Part shown: positions 24,954-33,569 of the stretch, piece after piece
Layout: every line of letters begins with the position of its first letter
How positions within the stretch are numbered: position 1 is the stretch's first letter
Origin: Aldehydirespirator sp965203635
Lineage (GTDB): Bacteria; Actinomycetota; Acidimicrobiia; Acidimicrobiales; Aldehydirespiratoraceae
Assembly: GCA_965203635.1 (NCBI GenBank)
Contig: OZ241903.1
Span: forward strand, 62,001 to 126,000
Direction: 5' to 3'
DNA length: 64,000 nucleotides
Translations under genes and position numbers: made by a program
Notes under the pieces: generated by a model
What the model was told of the DNA's origin: nothing
Database searches by the model: none
The model's input: only the letters and a program-made list of their open reading frames with translations

Positions 24954-25948
24954 CGGGCCCTCACCCTCGGGTCGAGCCAGCTGTAGAACAAGTCCACCAA
25001 GAAGTTGATCACCACGAAGGTGACCGCCACCAGCATCACGATGGCCAGCACCACGGGGAAGTCGTCGCGGATCACGGCGGTCACGATCTCACGGCCGATG
25101 CCGGGAATGCCGAAGATCTGCTCCACCACCAGCGACCCCCCGATCAGGGCCCCGGTGCTCACGCCGAAGACGGTCACAACCGAGAACAGTGACGGCCGCA
25201 GAGCGTGGCGGAACATGATCCGCATCGGCGGAAGGCCCTTGGCTCGGGCCATATGGACGAAGTCCTCCTGAAGCGTCGTGATCAAGTCGGTGCGCAGCAG
25301 CCGCTGGTAGCTGGCCGCCAGGGGCAGGCCGAGCGTGAGGGCGGGCAGGACCATGGAGTACACCAGCCCGCCGAGGTTGTCGCTCTCGTAGGCCGAGGGG
25401 AAGACCTGCCATCGCAGGGCCAGCAGGTAGAGCAGCACGACGCCCAGCGCGAAGTTGGGCACCGACAGCAGGCCGAACGACGTCACGGTAGAGGCTCGAT
25501 CGAAGGCCCGATTCGCCCGATAGGCGGCAATCACACCCCAGGGAATGGCAACCCCGAGCGAGACGATCTGGGCCATCACCAGCAGGATCAGCGTCTCGGG
25601 CAGCTTCTCGCGGATCACTTGGCTGACTGGCTGGTCGTTCTGGAACGACGTTCCGAAGTCCCCGGTGGCCATGTCGCCCAGCCACAGCACGTAGCGCACG
25701 GGAACCGGCCGGTCGAGGTGGTACTGCGCCTTGGCCGCAGCCACCGTGTCGCAGTCCCGGCTGGCCGCATCCACCGTCGTGTCCTCGACGAGACCGGCCT
25801 CTATGCCCTCGCAGTCGAGTTCGGCCAGCACCCCGACCACGTTCACAAGCGGGTCTCCCAACAGGTTCATGGCGGAGAAGCCCAGGAACGTCACCGCGAA
25901 CAGCACGGCGAACAGCAGCACCACCCGGCGCAGCACGAACCTGGCCAC
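24950..25948 (-). CDS. Oligopeptide/dipeptide ABC transporter permease (OppB/DppB type)
   Basis: A 332-residue permease with six helices. The N-terminal RRVVLLFAVLFAVTFLGFSAMNLLGDP is standard. The first periplasmic loop is enlarged (about residues 38-100) and contains two Cys (LDCEG, SRDCDT) that could form a disulfide. The EAA loop is DFVHMARAKGLPPMRIMFRHALR. GTG start with AGGGG five bases upstream. It lies 150 bases after the last binding-protein gene. Confidence 0.9.
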   Translation of the reverse strand: MARFVLRRVVLLFAVLFAVTFLGFSAMNLLGDPLVNVVGVLAELDCEGIEAGLVEDTTVDAASRDCDTVAAAKAQYHLDRPVPVRYVLWLGDMATGDFGTSFQNDQPVSQVIREKLPETLILLVMAQIVSLGVAIPWGVIAAYRANRAFDRASTVTSFGLLSVPNFALGVVLLYLLALRWQVFPSAYESDNLGGLVYSMVLPALTLGLPLAASYQRLLRTDLITTLQEDFVHMARAKGLPPMRIMFRHALRPSLFSVVTVFGVSTGALIGGSLVVEQIFGIPGIGREIVTAVIRDDFPVVLAIVMLVAVTFVVINFLVDLFYSWLDPRVRAR

Positions 25949-26042
25949 GAGCCCCTACCGCCCCGATCGCAGCGTGCTCTTCAGGGCGCAATCCGGTTCA
26001 TGGGTGGCAATCACTGCGGCCGGAGAGACTACTACCGCCCGT

Positions 26043-26099
26043 GGGGCCGTGTCGGGAGCGGCCGGAGCCGTCCGGGGTCGTCGACTCCCCCTCGGCCCC
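26043..26099 (-). promoter_or_regulatory. Possible intercistronic hairpin between binding protein and permease genes
   Basis: GGGGCCG (26043-26049) and CGGCCCC (26093-26099) are perfect seven-base arms flanking a GC-rich segment just after the third binding-protein gene. Such hairpins often lower expression of permease genes relative to binding proteins. Evidence is only the inverted repeat. Confidence 0.3.
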
Positions 26100-27910
26100 T
26101 AGCTCAGCCAGACTCCGTGCAGGAGCACCCGTCCCGAGTTGTTGCACAGCAGTTCGACACCGTCGGGCGAGACCTGGCCGCAGACGTTGTGCACATTGTC
26201 GCGGGCGCCGATCACCCAATTGGTGTGGTAGTAGAAGATGTAGGTGTAGGCATCTCGGATCATCTCGGCGACCCGGTGCCAGATCTCCACCCGCCGATCC
26301 AGGTCGTCGCTCCCGCGCGACTCGTACATGAGCTCGTCGCGCTCGGGATCGCAGTAGCGGGGAAAGTTCAGCGCGATGAAGCCGACGCTGCTGCACTCCA
26401 GCCACAGGATGTCGTTGTCGGGGCTGATAGCGCCGAACTGTCTCCAGTTGATCACGTTGAAGTTGCCCAGCACGGCGTCGTTGATCAGCTTGTCCTGGGG
26501 AACCTCGACCAGCTCGACGTTGAAGTAATCCTCCCAGGCGTAGGCTTGAACCTCGGCAATGCGGGTGTTCTCGACCGAGGGACCCCCGAAGGTGAGGTCC
26601 ATGTTGATCCTGCCGTCGGAGCAATTCCCTGGGTGGTCGGCGCAATAGGACTCGACCAGGGGCCCGGCCCGCTCGGCCATGTTCGTCTCCTGCTTCACCT
26701 CCGGGTTGTGCCAGACCAGGTCGGGGTGGAACATCGTGTCGGCCGGCGGGGAGGTTCCCTGGCGGATCAGGGCGACGTAGGCGTCCCGGTCCGCGGCGAA
26801 CGTCAGGGCCTGGCGGGCCCGGATGTCATCGAAGGGCGGGCGCTGCGAGTTGATCACTGCGAAGCCCTCATCGGCCCGCACGTTCTCGATGGTCCTGGCG
26901 TTGCCTGTCTCCCGCATGATGAGGGTCGCCTCTGCGTTGGTGGTGATCACCACGTCGAGCTCGCCGGCTGCCAGTCGCTCCGCCGCGATGGCCATGTCGG
27001 TGATCGGGTAGACCTCGATGCGGTCCAAGTGGATGTCGAAACGGTCGGCCGCCCAGTAGTCGGGGTTGCGAACCAGCACCGTCTTCTCGTCCTGGACACG
27101 GCTCTCGATCATGAACGGCCCCTGCCCCACCGGCATCTGGTTCAGGGTCTGGTCCTCGCGGGCCCGCTGCAGCCACTCCGACGGCAGGACCATTCCCAGC
27201 TGCGAGGTCATGACCAGGGGGAACCGAGCCGAGGGGTTGGCCAACCGCAGTTCGACCGTGTACTGGTCGAGCTTGCGGATGAACTCCCCGGCGTCGACGG
27301 TGTTGCGGTACACCAGCGAGATGACCGGATCGGCGAGCTGCGCCTCGATGGTCGCGATCACGTCGTCGGCGTCCAGTTCGGTGCCGTCATGGAACCGCAC
27401 TCCCTCGCGCAGCTTCATGTGCCAGACCGTGCCGTCGTCGATCCTGGTGAACGACTCGGCCAGGTACGGGACCCAGTTCCCCTCGGTGTCGAAGTACGCG
27501 ACCGGATCGAACATGGGGTAGACCATCGCGTACGCGGAGGCCGCGAAGTTGTTGGCCGCGGGGTTCAGGCCGTCACTCTCGGCCTCGACGGCCACCCGCA
27601 GCGTGCCGCCGGACTCCGTTGCGATTTCCGCAGACCCCGGGGTGGTCGTCGTGGTCGTGTCGACCGGTGCAAGCAGGGGTTCGGCCTCATCGTCCGGCGC
27701 TCCGGCCCCGCCATCAGCGACCGTGGCGGAGTCGATGGCGGCAGTGTCTTCCTGGCCGGCCGAATCGGCGGCATCCGAAGCACCCGACCCCGGCTGACTC
27801 TCCGCCCCGGTTGTCTCGATGGGCCGTGACTCGCCGCCGCCGCACGCAGCCGCGACGAGCGCGGCTGCCAGCAGCACCCCCAGGCAGTGGGTCCAAGGCC
27901 GCCGGGTCAA
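26099..27910 (-). CDS. ABC transporter substrate-binding lipoprotein, family 5 (copy 1 of 3)
   Basis: A 603-residue solute-binding protein. The signal peptide ends in LVAAAC, followed by a Gly/Ser/Ala-rich linker with an APVDTTTTTTP tract to about residue 110. The SBP_bac_5 domain then begins at GGTLRVAVEAESDGLNPA. Typical landmarks are AESFTRIDDGTVWHMKLREGV and FHDGTELDADDV. A shared tail ends in GRVLLHGVWLS. TTG at 27910 is the start, with AAGG six bases before it and eight bases after the copy 2 stop. It is the last and most promoter-distal of three tandem paralogues. Confidence 0.88.
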   Translation of the reverse strand: MTRRPWTHCLGVLLAAALVAAACGGGESRPIETTGAESQPGSGASDAADSAGQEDTAAIDSATVADGGAGAPDDEAEPLLAPVDTTTTTTPGSAEIATESGGTLRVAVEAESDGLNPAANNFAASAYAMVYPMFDPVAYFDTEGNWVPYLAESFTRIDDGTVWHMKLREGVRFHDGTELDADDVIATIEAQLADPVISLVYRNTVDAGEFIRKLDQYTVELRLANPSARFPLVMTSQLGMVLPSEWLQRAREDQTLNQMPVGQGPFMIESRVQDEKTVLVRNPDYWAADRFDIHLDRIEVYPITDMAIAAERLAAGELDVVITTNAEATLIMRETGNARTIENVRADEGFAVINSQRPPFDDIRARQALTFAADRDAYVALIRQGTSPPADTMFHPDLVWHNPEVKQETNMAERAGPLVESYCADHPGNCSDGRINMDLTFGGPSVENTRIAEVQAYAWEDYFNVELVEVPQDKLINDAVLGNFNVINWRQFGAISPDNDILWLECSSVGFIALNFPRYCDPERDELMYESRGSDDLDRRVEIWHRVAEMIRDAYTYIFYYHTNWVIGARDNVHNVCGQVSPDGVELLCNNSGRVLLHGVWLS

Positions 27911-27918
27911 GGGATCCC

Positions 27919-29778
27919 TTACTGGCTGAGCCAGATCTGGTTGGGCCAGATCCTGCCCTGGTTGTTGCAGAACAGCTCGTCGCCTGTGGGCCCGATCTGC
28001 CCGCAGATGTTGTGCACGTTGTCGCGCGCTCCGATGGTGAAGTTGGTGTGGGTCAGGAAGATCGTCGTGTAGGCGTCGCGGTTTATCTCCTGGATGCGGT
28101 GCCAGATCTCCACCCGCCGGTCGAGGTCGTCGATGGCGCGCTGCTCGTATATCAACTCGTCGCGCTCGGGGTCGCAGTGGCGGCTGAAGTTCAGCGAGAT
28201 GAAGCTGATCGAGCCGCACTCCATGAAGATCACGTCGTTGTCGGGATCGACCGACCCGAACGCGTCCGCCAGGGCCACGTCGTAGTTGCCGATCGCCACA
28301 TCGATGATCATCTCGTCCAGGGGCTTCACGCTGGTATCGAGGTTGAAGAACTCACCCCAGGTCGCGGCCATCAGGTCGACGGTGCGATCGCTCTCCACCG
28401 ACGGGCCCGGAACGCCGAAACGCATGTTGATCCTGCCGTCGGAGCAGTTCTCCGGGAAGTCGGCGCAGTACCCGGCGACCAGCGGCCCGGCCTGCTCCGG
28501 CATGTTCGTCTCCTGCACGATGTCGGGGTTGCGCCAGATCAAGTCGGGATGGAACATCGTTTCGGCCGCCTCAACCGTGCCCTCGCCCAGCAACTCCACG
28601 TACAGGTCCTGGTCGGTCGCGAAGGTGAGGGCCTGCCGGGCCCGGATGTCGGAGAACACCGCGCTCTGTGCGTTGATGAGCAGCATCGACTCGTCGGCGC
28701 GGTGGTTCTCGAAGGTGACCACCCCCCGGTCCGCGGCCTCGCGCAGGGTCAGTATGGCCCCTGTCTCGGAAACGACTATCAGATCGAGTTCTCCCGCTAT
28801 CAGCCTCTGCGCGGCGACCGCGGAGTCCGGTATGGGGTACACCTCGATGCGGTCGAGGTATATGTCGATCATGTCGACAGCCCAGTAGTCGGGGTTGCGC
28901 ACCAGCACCGTCACCTCGTCCTGGATGCGGCTCTCGACCATGAACGGACCGGTGCCGACCGGCATCTGGTTGAGGCTCGAGTCGGCAGCGGCCCGCTCGA
29001 GCCACTCCGACGGCAGGATCATCCCCAGCTGGCTCGTGAACGCGTTCGGCAGGTGGGCCGAGGGCCGGACGCCGACGAACTCGACGGTGTAGTCGTCGAC
29101 CTTGCGGATCGCCTCCTCCGGGTGGAATCCGGGCCTGAACGCGATCGAGATCACCGGGTCGGCCAGCTGTGCCTGGAACGTCGCCACAACATCGTCCGCG
29201 TCGAGCTCCGTCCCGTCGTGGAAGCGCACCCCCTCGCGCACCTTCATCTGCCAGGCCGTGCCGTCGCCGACCTTGGTCCACGACTCGGCCAGGACCGGGA
29301 TCCAGTCGCCGGCGGTGTCGTAGTAGGCCAGCGGGTCGAAGACCGGGTGGGCCATGAGGTAGACGGGTGTCGAGAAGGCGTTGGACGCGGGGTTGAGGCC
29401 GTCGCCCTCGGCGAAGGCCCCGATTCTCAGCGTGCCGCCGAACTGGGGCTCGGGCTCGGCCGGGGCCTCGACGGCGTCCTCGCCGCCGGTGGGCGGCGCA
29501 GTGGTCGTGGTCGTGTCCACCGGAGCGACCAGGAGATCCCCATCCTGCTGCTCCCCGGTGGCGTCCGGCTCAGCGCCGGTGGGGGCGGTCCCGTCCTCGC
29601 CGGAGTCGGCCGGTGCCGAGGGGGCGGCTGCCTCCGTGGTCGGCGTGGCCTCGACGGCCGGGGAGGGCTGCCCATCGCTGCCATCGCCCCCGCCTCCGCA
29701 GGCGGCCGCGACCAGGGCGAGCGCCATGGCCGCCGCCAACCGGCGGCTCCAAGGACTCAGGTCAAGTCGAACCGGCAT
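27919..29778 (-). CDS. ABC transporter substrate-binding lipoprotein, family 5 (copy 2 of 3)
   Basis: A 619-residue paralogue of its neighbours. Signal peptide with LVAAAC lipobox, a Pro/Ala/Glu/Thr linker to about residue 115, then the family 5 binding domain (FGGTLRIGAFAEGDGLNPAS). It is the most divergent of the three: the mid-region reads FRPGFHPEEAIRK, and the region after SGPSV-like residues differs, so its ligand may differ too. All three share conserved Cys pairs such as YCADFPENCSDG and the C-terminal NICGQ..P.G.ELFCNN, probably two disulfides. ATG start. TCTGGCAAGATG lies 44 bases upstream as in copy 3. Confidence 0.88.
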   Translation of the reverse strand: MPVRLDLSPWSRRLAAAMALALVAAACGGGGDGSDGQPSPAVEATPTTEAAAPSAPADSGEDGTAPTGAEPDATGEQQDGDLLVAPVDTTTTTAPPTGGEDAVEAPAEPEPQFGGTLRIGAFAEGDGLNPASNAFSTPVYLMAHPVFDPLAYYDTAGDWIPVLAESWTKVGDGTAWQMKVREGVRFHDGTELDADDVVATFQAQLADPVISIAFRPGFHPEEAIRKVDDYTVEFVGVRPSAHLPNAFTSQLGMILPSEWLERAAADSSLNQMPVGTGPFMVESRIQDEVTVLVRNPDYWAVDMIDIYLDRIEVYPIPDSAVAAQRLIAGELDLIVVSETGAILTLREAADRGVVTFENHRADESMLLINAQSAVFSDIRARQALTFATDQDLYVELLGEGTVEAAETMFHPDLIWRNPDIVQETNMPEQAGPLVAGYCADFPENCSDGRINMRFGVPGPSVESDRTVDLMAATWGEFFNLDTSVKPLDEMIIDVAIGNYDVALADAFGSVDPDNDVIFMECGSISFISLNFSRHCDPERDELIYEQRAIDDLDRRVEIWHRIQEINRDAYTTIFLTHTNFTIGARDNVHNICGQIGPTGDELFCNNQGRIWPNQIWLSQ

Positions 29779-29868
29779 CGCAGTTGTCCTCCTGCGCGAG
29801 AGTCGGCCGCGCCCATCCGGTCATCTTGCCAGAGCCGGGCTCCGGAACGGGGTCAGGACTCTGGCGCT

Positions 29869-31713
29869 CTAGCTCAGCCAGACCTGGTGGAGCTGCACCC
29901 TGCCCTGGTTGTTGCAGAACAACTCCACACCTTCGGGAGATGTCTGGCCGCAGATGTTGTGCACATGGTCCCCCGCGCCGATGGTCCAGTTGGCGTGGTT
30001 GAAGAAGATGTAGGTGTACGAGTCCCGGAGGTTCTCCTGGACCCAGTGCCATATCTCGACCCGGCGGTCGAGGTCGGTGGTGGCCCGCTGCTCGTACATC
30101 AGGGCGTCCCGCTCCGGGTCGCAGTCCCGCGGCCAGTTGAGCGAGATGAAGCTGATCGCCCTGCACTCGATCCACAGCACGTCGTTGTCCGGGTCGACGG
30201 CGCCGAACTGCCGCCAGGTCACCACGTTGAACTGGCCCAGCGCGACCTCGATGATGTGGGAGTCCTGCAGGAGCTCCTGCTCGATCACGTTGAAGAACGG
30301 CTCCCAACTGTCGATCAGCAACTCCGCGATGCGGGTCTGGGCCACCGACGGTCCCGAGTACTGCAGCTCCATGTTGATCTTGCCGTCGCTGCAGTTCGCC
30401 GGGAAGTCGGCGCAGTATTCGGCTACCAGCGGGCCGGCCCGCTCCGGCATATTCGTCTCCTGCTTCACGTCCGGGTTGTGCCAGATCAGGTCGGGGTGGA
30501 ACATCGTGTCGGCGGGCGGTGCCGTGCCCTGACGGATCAGGGCCACGTAAGCGTCCCGGTCGGTGGCGAAGGTCAGGGCCTGACGGGCCCGGATGTCGTC
30601 GAAGGGCGGCATCTCGATGTTCATCATCGCGAAGTCCTCGCTGGAGCGGACGTTCTCGATTGTCCGGACCCCCTCGGAGTCGCGCAGCGTCAATATGGCG
30701 TCGGAGTTGCTGGTCACCATGAGGTCGAGGTCGCCGGCTGCGACCCGCTCGGCCGCGATGACAGTGTCGGTGATGGGATAGACCTCGATCCGGTCGAGGT
30801 AGGTGTCGGTGATGTCGGCGGCCCAGTAGTCGGGGTTGCGGACCAGCACCGTCACCTCGTCCTGGGTGCGGCTCTCGATCATGAAGGGGCCGGTGCCGAC
30901 CGGGTACTGGTTCAGGGTCTCGTCCGCCGCCGCGGCGGCCAGCCACTCCGACGGGGCGATCATCCCGAGCTGGCTGGTCACGAACTGCGGGAAGAAGCCG
31001 AACTCGTCGAGGGGGTTGAACTGCACGGTGAGGTCGTCGATCTTGGTGACAGCCTCGGCTGGATCGGGGGGATAGAAGGGGCGCACCGCGAGCGAGACGA
31101 TCGGGTCGGCCAACTGGGCGTTGAAGGTGGCGATCACGTCGTCGGCGCCGAGCGGGGTGCCGTCGTGGAAGCGCACCCCCTCCCGCAACTTCATCTGCCA
31201 GGACTGCCCGTCGTCGACCGGGGTGAACGACTCGGCCAGGTACGGGATCCACTGTCCCTTCGTGTCCCAGTAGGCGACCGGATCGAACACGGGGTAGGTC
31301 ATCACGTAGGCCGCCACTGCGAAGTTGTTGGCCGCCGGGTTCAGGCCGTCGCTCTCGGCCTCGACCGCCACCCGCAGGGTGCCGCCGAACTGCGGCTCAG
31401 GCTCGGCCGGGGCCTCGGGGACCTCGTCGCCGTCGTCGGGCGGGGTAGTGGTGGTCGTGGTGTCCACCGGGGCGACCAGGGGCTCGTCGTCCGGTTCGGC
31501 CGGCGCGGGCGCTTCCTCTCCGCCATCTTCGGCGGGCGCTTCGGCCGGCTCGTCCGGTGCAGCGGGCGCGGCCGTCTCGGTGGTCTCCACCGCCGCCGAC
31601 GGCTGCGGCTCGCCGCCGTCGTCCCCGCCTCCGCAGGCTGCGGCCACCAGGGCGAGCGCCAGCAACACGGCCAACCAGGACGCGCCACGCTTGTGAATCG
31701 GTCGAGCAGTCAT
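29869..31713 (-). CDS. ABC transporter substrate-binding lipoprotein, family 5 (copy 3 of 3)
   Basis: A 614-residue paralogue and first of the array. The signal peptide ends LVAAACGGG. A linker rich in Pro, Glu, Ala and Thr (with APVDTTTTTTP) reaches about residue 112. The binding domain follows (FGGTLRVAVEAESDGLNPA). It is closest to copy 1. ATG at 31713 is supported by AAGGG eight bases upstream; the longer open frame is rejected because it would place residues before the signal peptide. Presumably delivers peptides or similar compounds to the permeases encoded below. Confidence 0.88.
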   Translation of the reverse strand: MTARPIHKRGASWLAVLLALALVAAACGGGDDGGEPQPSAAVETTETAAPAAPDEPAEAPAEDGGEEAPAPAEPDDEPLVAPVDTTTTTTPPDDGDEVPEAPAEPEPQFGGTLRVAVEAESDGLNPAANNFAVAAYVMTYPVFDPVAYWDTKGQWIPYLAESFTPVDDGQSWQMKLREGVRFHDGTPLGADDVIATFNAQLADPIVSLAVRPFYPPDPAEAVTKIDDLTVQFNPLDEFGFFPQFVTSQLGMIAPSEWLAAAAADETLNQYPVGTGPFMIESRTQDEVTVLVRNPDYWAADITDTYLDRIEVYPITDTVIAAERVAAGDLDLMVTSNSDAILTLRDSEGVRTIENVRSSEDFAMMNIEMPPFDDIRARQALTFATDRDAYVALIRQGTAPPADTMFHPDLIWHNPDVKQETNMPERAGPLVAEYCADFPANCSDGKINMELQYSGPSVAQTRIAELLIDSWEPFFNVIEQELLQDSHIIEVALGQFNVVTWRQFGAVDPDNDVLWIECRAISFISLNWPRDCDPERDALMYEQRATTDLDRRVEIWHWVQENLRDSYTYIFFNHANWTIGAGDHVHNICGQTSPEGVELFCNNQGRVQLHQVWLS

Positions 31714-31808
31714 CCCACTTGCCCTTCTGTATGAGCCGGCATGCCGGCGGCTATTCGAAACATCTTGCCAGACGGTGAGGTCGGTCCGCCAGAGGTGTCC
31801 AGCCCGGC
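31714..31808 (-). promoter_or_regulatory. Gap before the binding-protein array with 14-bp palindrome
   Basis: GCCGGCATGCCGGC (31735-31748) is a perfect palindrome. TCTGGCAAGATG (minus strand, 31772-31761) is 48 bases before the copy 3 start and recurs identically 44 bases before copy 2 (29833-29822). The repeated block is either conserved control DNA or a leftover of the gene duplication. Confidence 0.4.
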
Positions 31809-32618
31809 TCACGGGTGCTGGCTGCTGACCGATACAACCTCACCGGTCATGTAGCCGGCGAGGTCGCTGGCCAGGAACACCATCACGTTGGCCACCTCCC
31901 ATGGCTCGGCGGGCCGGCCGAACGCCTCCTTGCGGGCCAGATCGGCCAGCAAGTCCTCGTCGGTGGTCTTGGCCAGGAACGGGTGCCAGGCCAGGCTGGG
32001 AGCCACGCAGTTCACCCTGATCCCGTGCTCGGCGGCCTCCAGGGCCGCGCAGCGGGTGAGGGCCATCACGCCCGCCTTGGCCGCCGCGTAGTGGGCCTGC
32101 TCCACCTGGGCCCGCCAGCCCGCCACCGAGGCGTTGTTGACGATGACACCGCCGCTGCCCTGGTCGATCATGAGCCTCAGCGCGGCCCGGGTGCAGCGCA
32201 TGGTGCCGTCGAGGGTCACGCCGAGCACCGCCGACCACTGCTCGTCGGTCATGTCCACCAGCCGTGCCGAGCCGCCCAGTCCGGCGTTGTTCATCATCAC
32301 GTCGATGCCGCCCAAACCTTCGACGGCCGCTTCCATCAGGGTCTGGACGTCACGCTCATCGGTCACGTCGCACCGCACCGCCTCGGGGCGCGAGCCGGTC
32401 TCGGCTTCCAGGTGGTCGCAAGTGGCCGACAGGCGCCGCTCGTGGACGTCGGAGATCAGAACCCCGGCCCCCTCGATGAGGGCCCGGCGGGCCACGGCCG
32501 ATCCGATCCCGGCACCGGCCGCGGCGGTCACCACCACCCGCCTTCCTTCGAGCAGTCCCCGCCCGGGCGGCTCAGCGGGAGGCGCCGGCCAGGGCCGGTC
32601 GCCCGTCTCCGCAACCAT
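31809..32618 (-). CDS. ipdF: IpdF-like steroid ring C/D degradation SDR
   Basis: A 269-residue SDR that matches mycobacterial IpdF (Rv3559c) along its length: VVVTAAAGAGIGSAVARRAL, ISDVHERRL, NNAGLGGSARLVDMTD, VIVNNASVAGWRAQ, HYAAAKAGVMALTRC, and the C-terminus GEVVSVSSQHP. IpdF reduces 5-hydroxy-methylhexahydroindanone-carboxyl-CoA (5-OH-HIC-CoA) in the breakdown of steroid C and D rings. The unusual AAAGAGIG cofactor loop is a family trait. It starts three bases after the stop of another SDR, so both are co-transcribed. ipdA and ipdB are about 15 kb away. Confidence 0.88.
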   Translation of the reverse strand: MVAETGDRPWPAPPAEPPGRGLLEGRRVVVTAAAGAGIGSAVARRALIEGAGVLISDVHERRLSATCDHLEAETGSRPEAVRCDVTDERDVQTLMEAAVEGLGGIDVMMNNAGLGGSARLVDMTDEQWSAVLGVTLDGTMRCTRAALRLMIDQGSGGVIVNNASVAGWRAQVEQAHYAAAKAGVMALTRCAALEAAEHGIRVNCVAPSLAWHPFLAKTTDEDLLADLARKEAFGRPAEPWEVANVMVFLASDLAGYMTGEVVSVSSQHP

Positions 32619-32621
32619 GGC

Positions 32622-33533
32622 TCAGCCGCCGGCCATCTCGGCCATGCGACGCTCCAGGTCGGCAATCACCCAGTTGGGCTCCTGCCCTATGGTCCGGGGA
32701 AGCTGCTCGGCGATCTCCTCCGGCGTCCACTGCTCGCCGGCCGACCACATCGAGCGCACCTCCTGGGGCTGGTTCCAGACCGCGATGCGTCTGCCCACGA
32801 CGGTGTAGATCTGTGCATTGACGTCGCGGCCGGCCTCGCTGAGCAGGTAGACCGCCATGGGGGCCACTGCGGAAGGGTCCCCAGTCTCCATCTCGAACGG
32901 AACGTTCTCGCTCATCCGGGTGCGGGCCACCGGCGCGATGCAGTTGGCGTTGATGGCGGGCCCGCCCCGCATCCGTATGGAGGCTGCGGTCATGGCCGCC
33001 GAGCGGGTGAGGCTCATGACACCGCCCTTGGCCGCCGAGTAATTGGCCTGAGCGGTGGAGGCAATGGCCGCACCGGAGGTGAACCCCACCAGCGAGCCGC
33101 CCGACGGCTGCTTGCGCATCCGTGCGAGCGCGGCGCGATACACGTTGAAGTGGCCCTTGAGGTGGACCGCGACCACTTGGTCCCACTCCTGCTCGCTCAT
33201 GTTGAACAGCATCCGCTCCCGCAGCACGCCGGCGGCGCACACCACGCCGTCGATACTCCCCCACCGGTCGCAGGCGGCGTCGACGATCTCGGCGCCCGCG
33301 TCGAAGCGCGACACGTCGCCCGCCAGCGCGACCGCCTCGCCGCCTGAGGAACGGATCTCCTCCACCACCGCGTCGGCCACCTCGCTCGACGGGGCGGATC
33401 CGTCCAGAGCAACGCCGTAGTCGGCCACCACCACGTTGGCGCCCTCCGCGGCGCAGGCCAGCGAGACCTCCCGGCCGATCCCGCCTCCGCCGCCGGTTAC
33501 GGCGATGGTCGCGCCCTCCAGATGTCCGCTCAC
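32622..33533 (-). CDS. SDR family oxidoreductase paired with ipdF
   Basis: A 303-residue SDR. TGGGGGIG cofactor loop, CAAGV in place of NNAG, FTSGAAI with the catalytic serine and YSAAKGG with Tyr/Lys. The extended C-terminal region (about residues 230-303) is longer than in simple SDRs and resembles the dehydrogenase part of multifunctional beta-oxidation proteins, which would fit a hydroxyacyl-CoA substrate. GTG start, 36 bases after the flotillin gene; three bases before ipdF. It likely acts in the same pathway. Confidence 0.82.
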   Translation of the reverse strand: MSGHLEGATIAVTGGGGGIGREVSLACAAEGANVVVADYGVALDGSAPSSEVADAVVEEIRSSGGEAVALAGDVSRFDAGAEIVDAACDRWGSIDGVVCAAGVLRERMLFNMSEQEWDQVVAVHLKGHFNVYRAALARMRKQPSGGSLVGFTSGAAIASTAQANYSAAKGGVMSLTRSAAMTAASIRMRGGPAINANCIAPVARTRMSENVPFEMETGDPSAVAPMAVYLLSEAGRDVNAQIYTVVGRRIAVWNQPQEVRSMWSAGEQWTPEEIAEQLPRTIGQEPNWVIADLERRMAEMAGG

Positions 33534-33569
33534 GCGTCTTGTCCGGGTGCCGGTGGAATGGTCGCGCCG

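Noticed and set aside
27619..31734. A very long plus-strand open frame across the three binding-protein genes
   Set aside because: It is antisense to three clear SBP family 5 genes, shows no domain or signal peptide, and is open only because of high GC at third codon positions.
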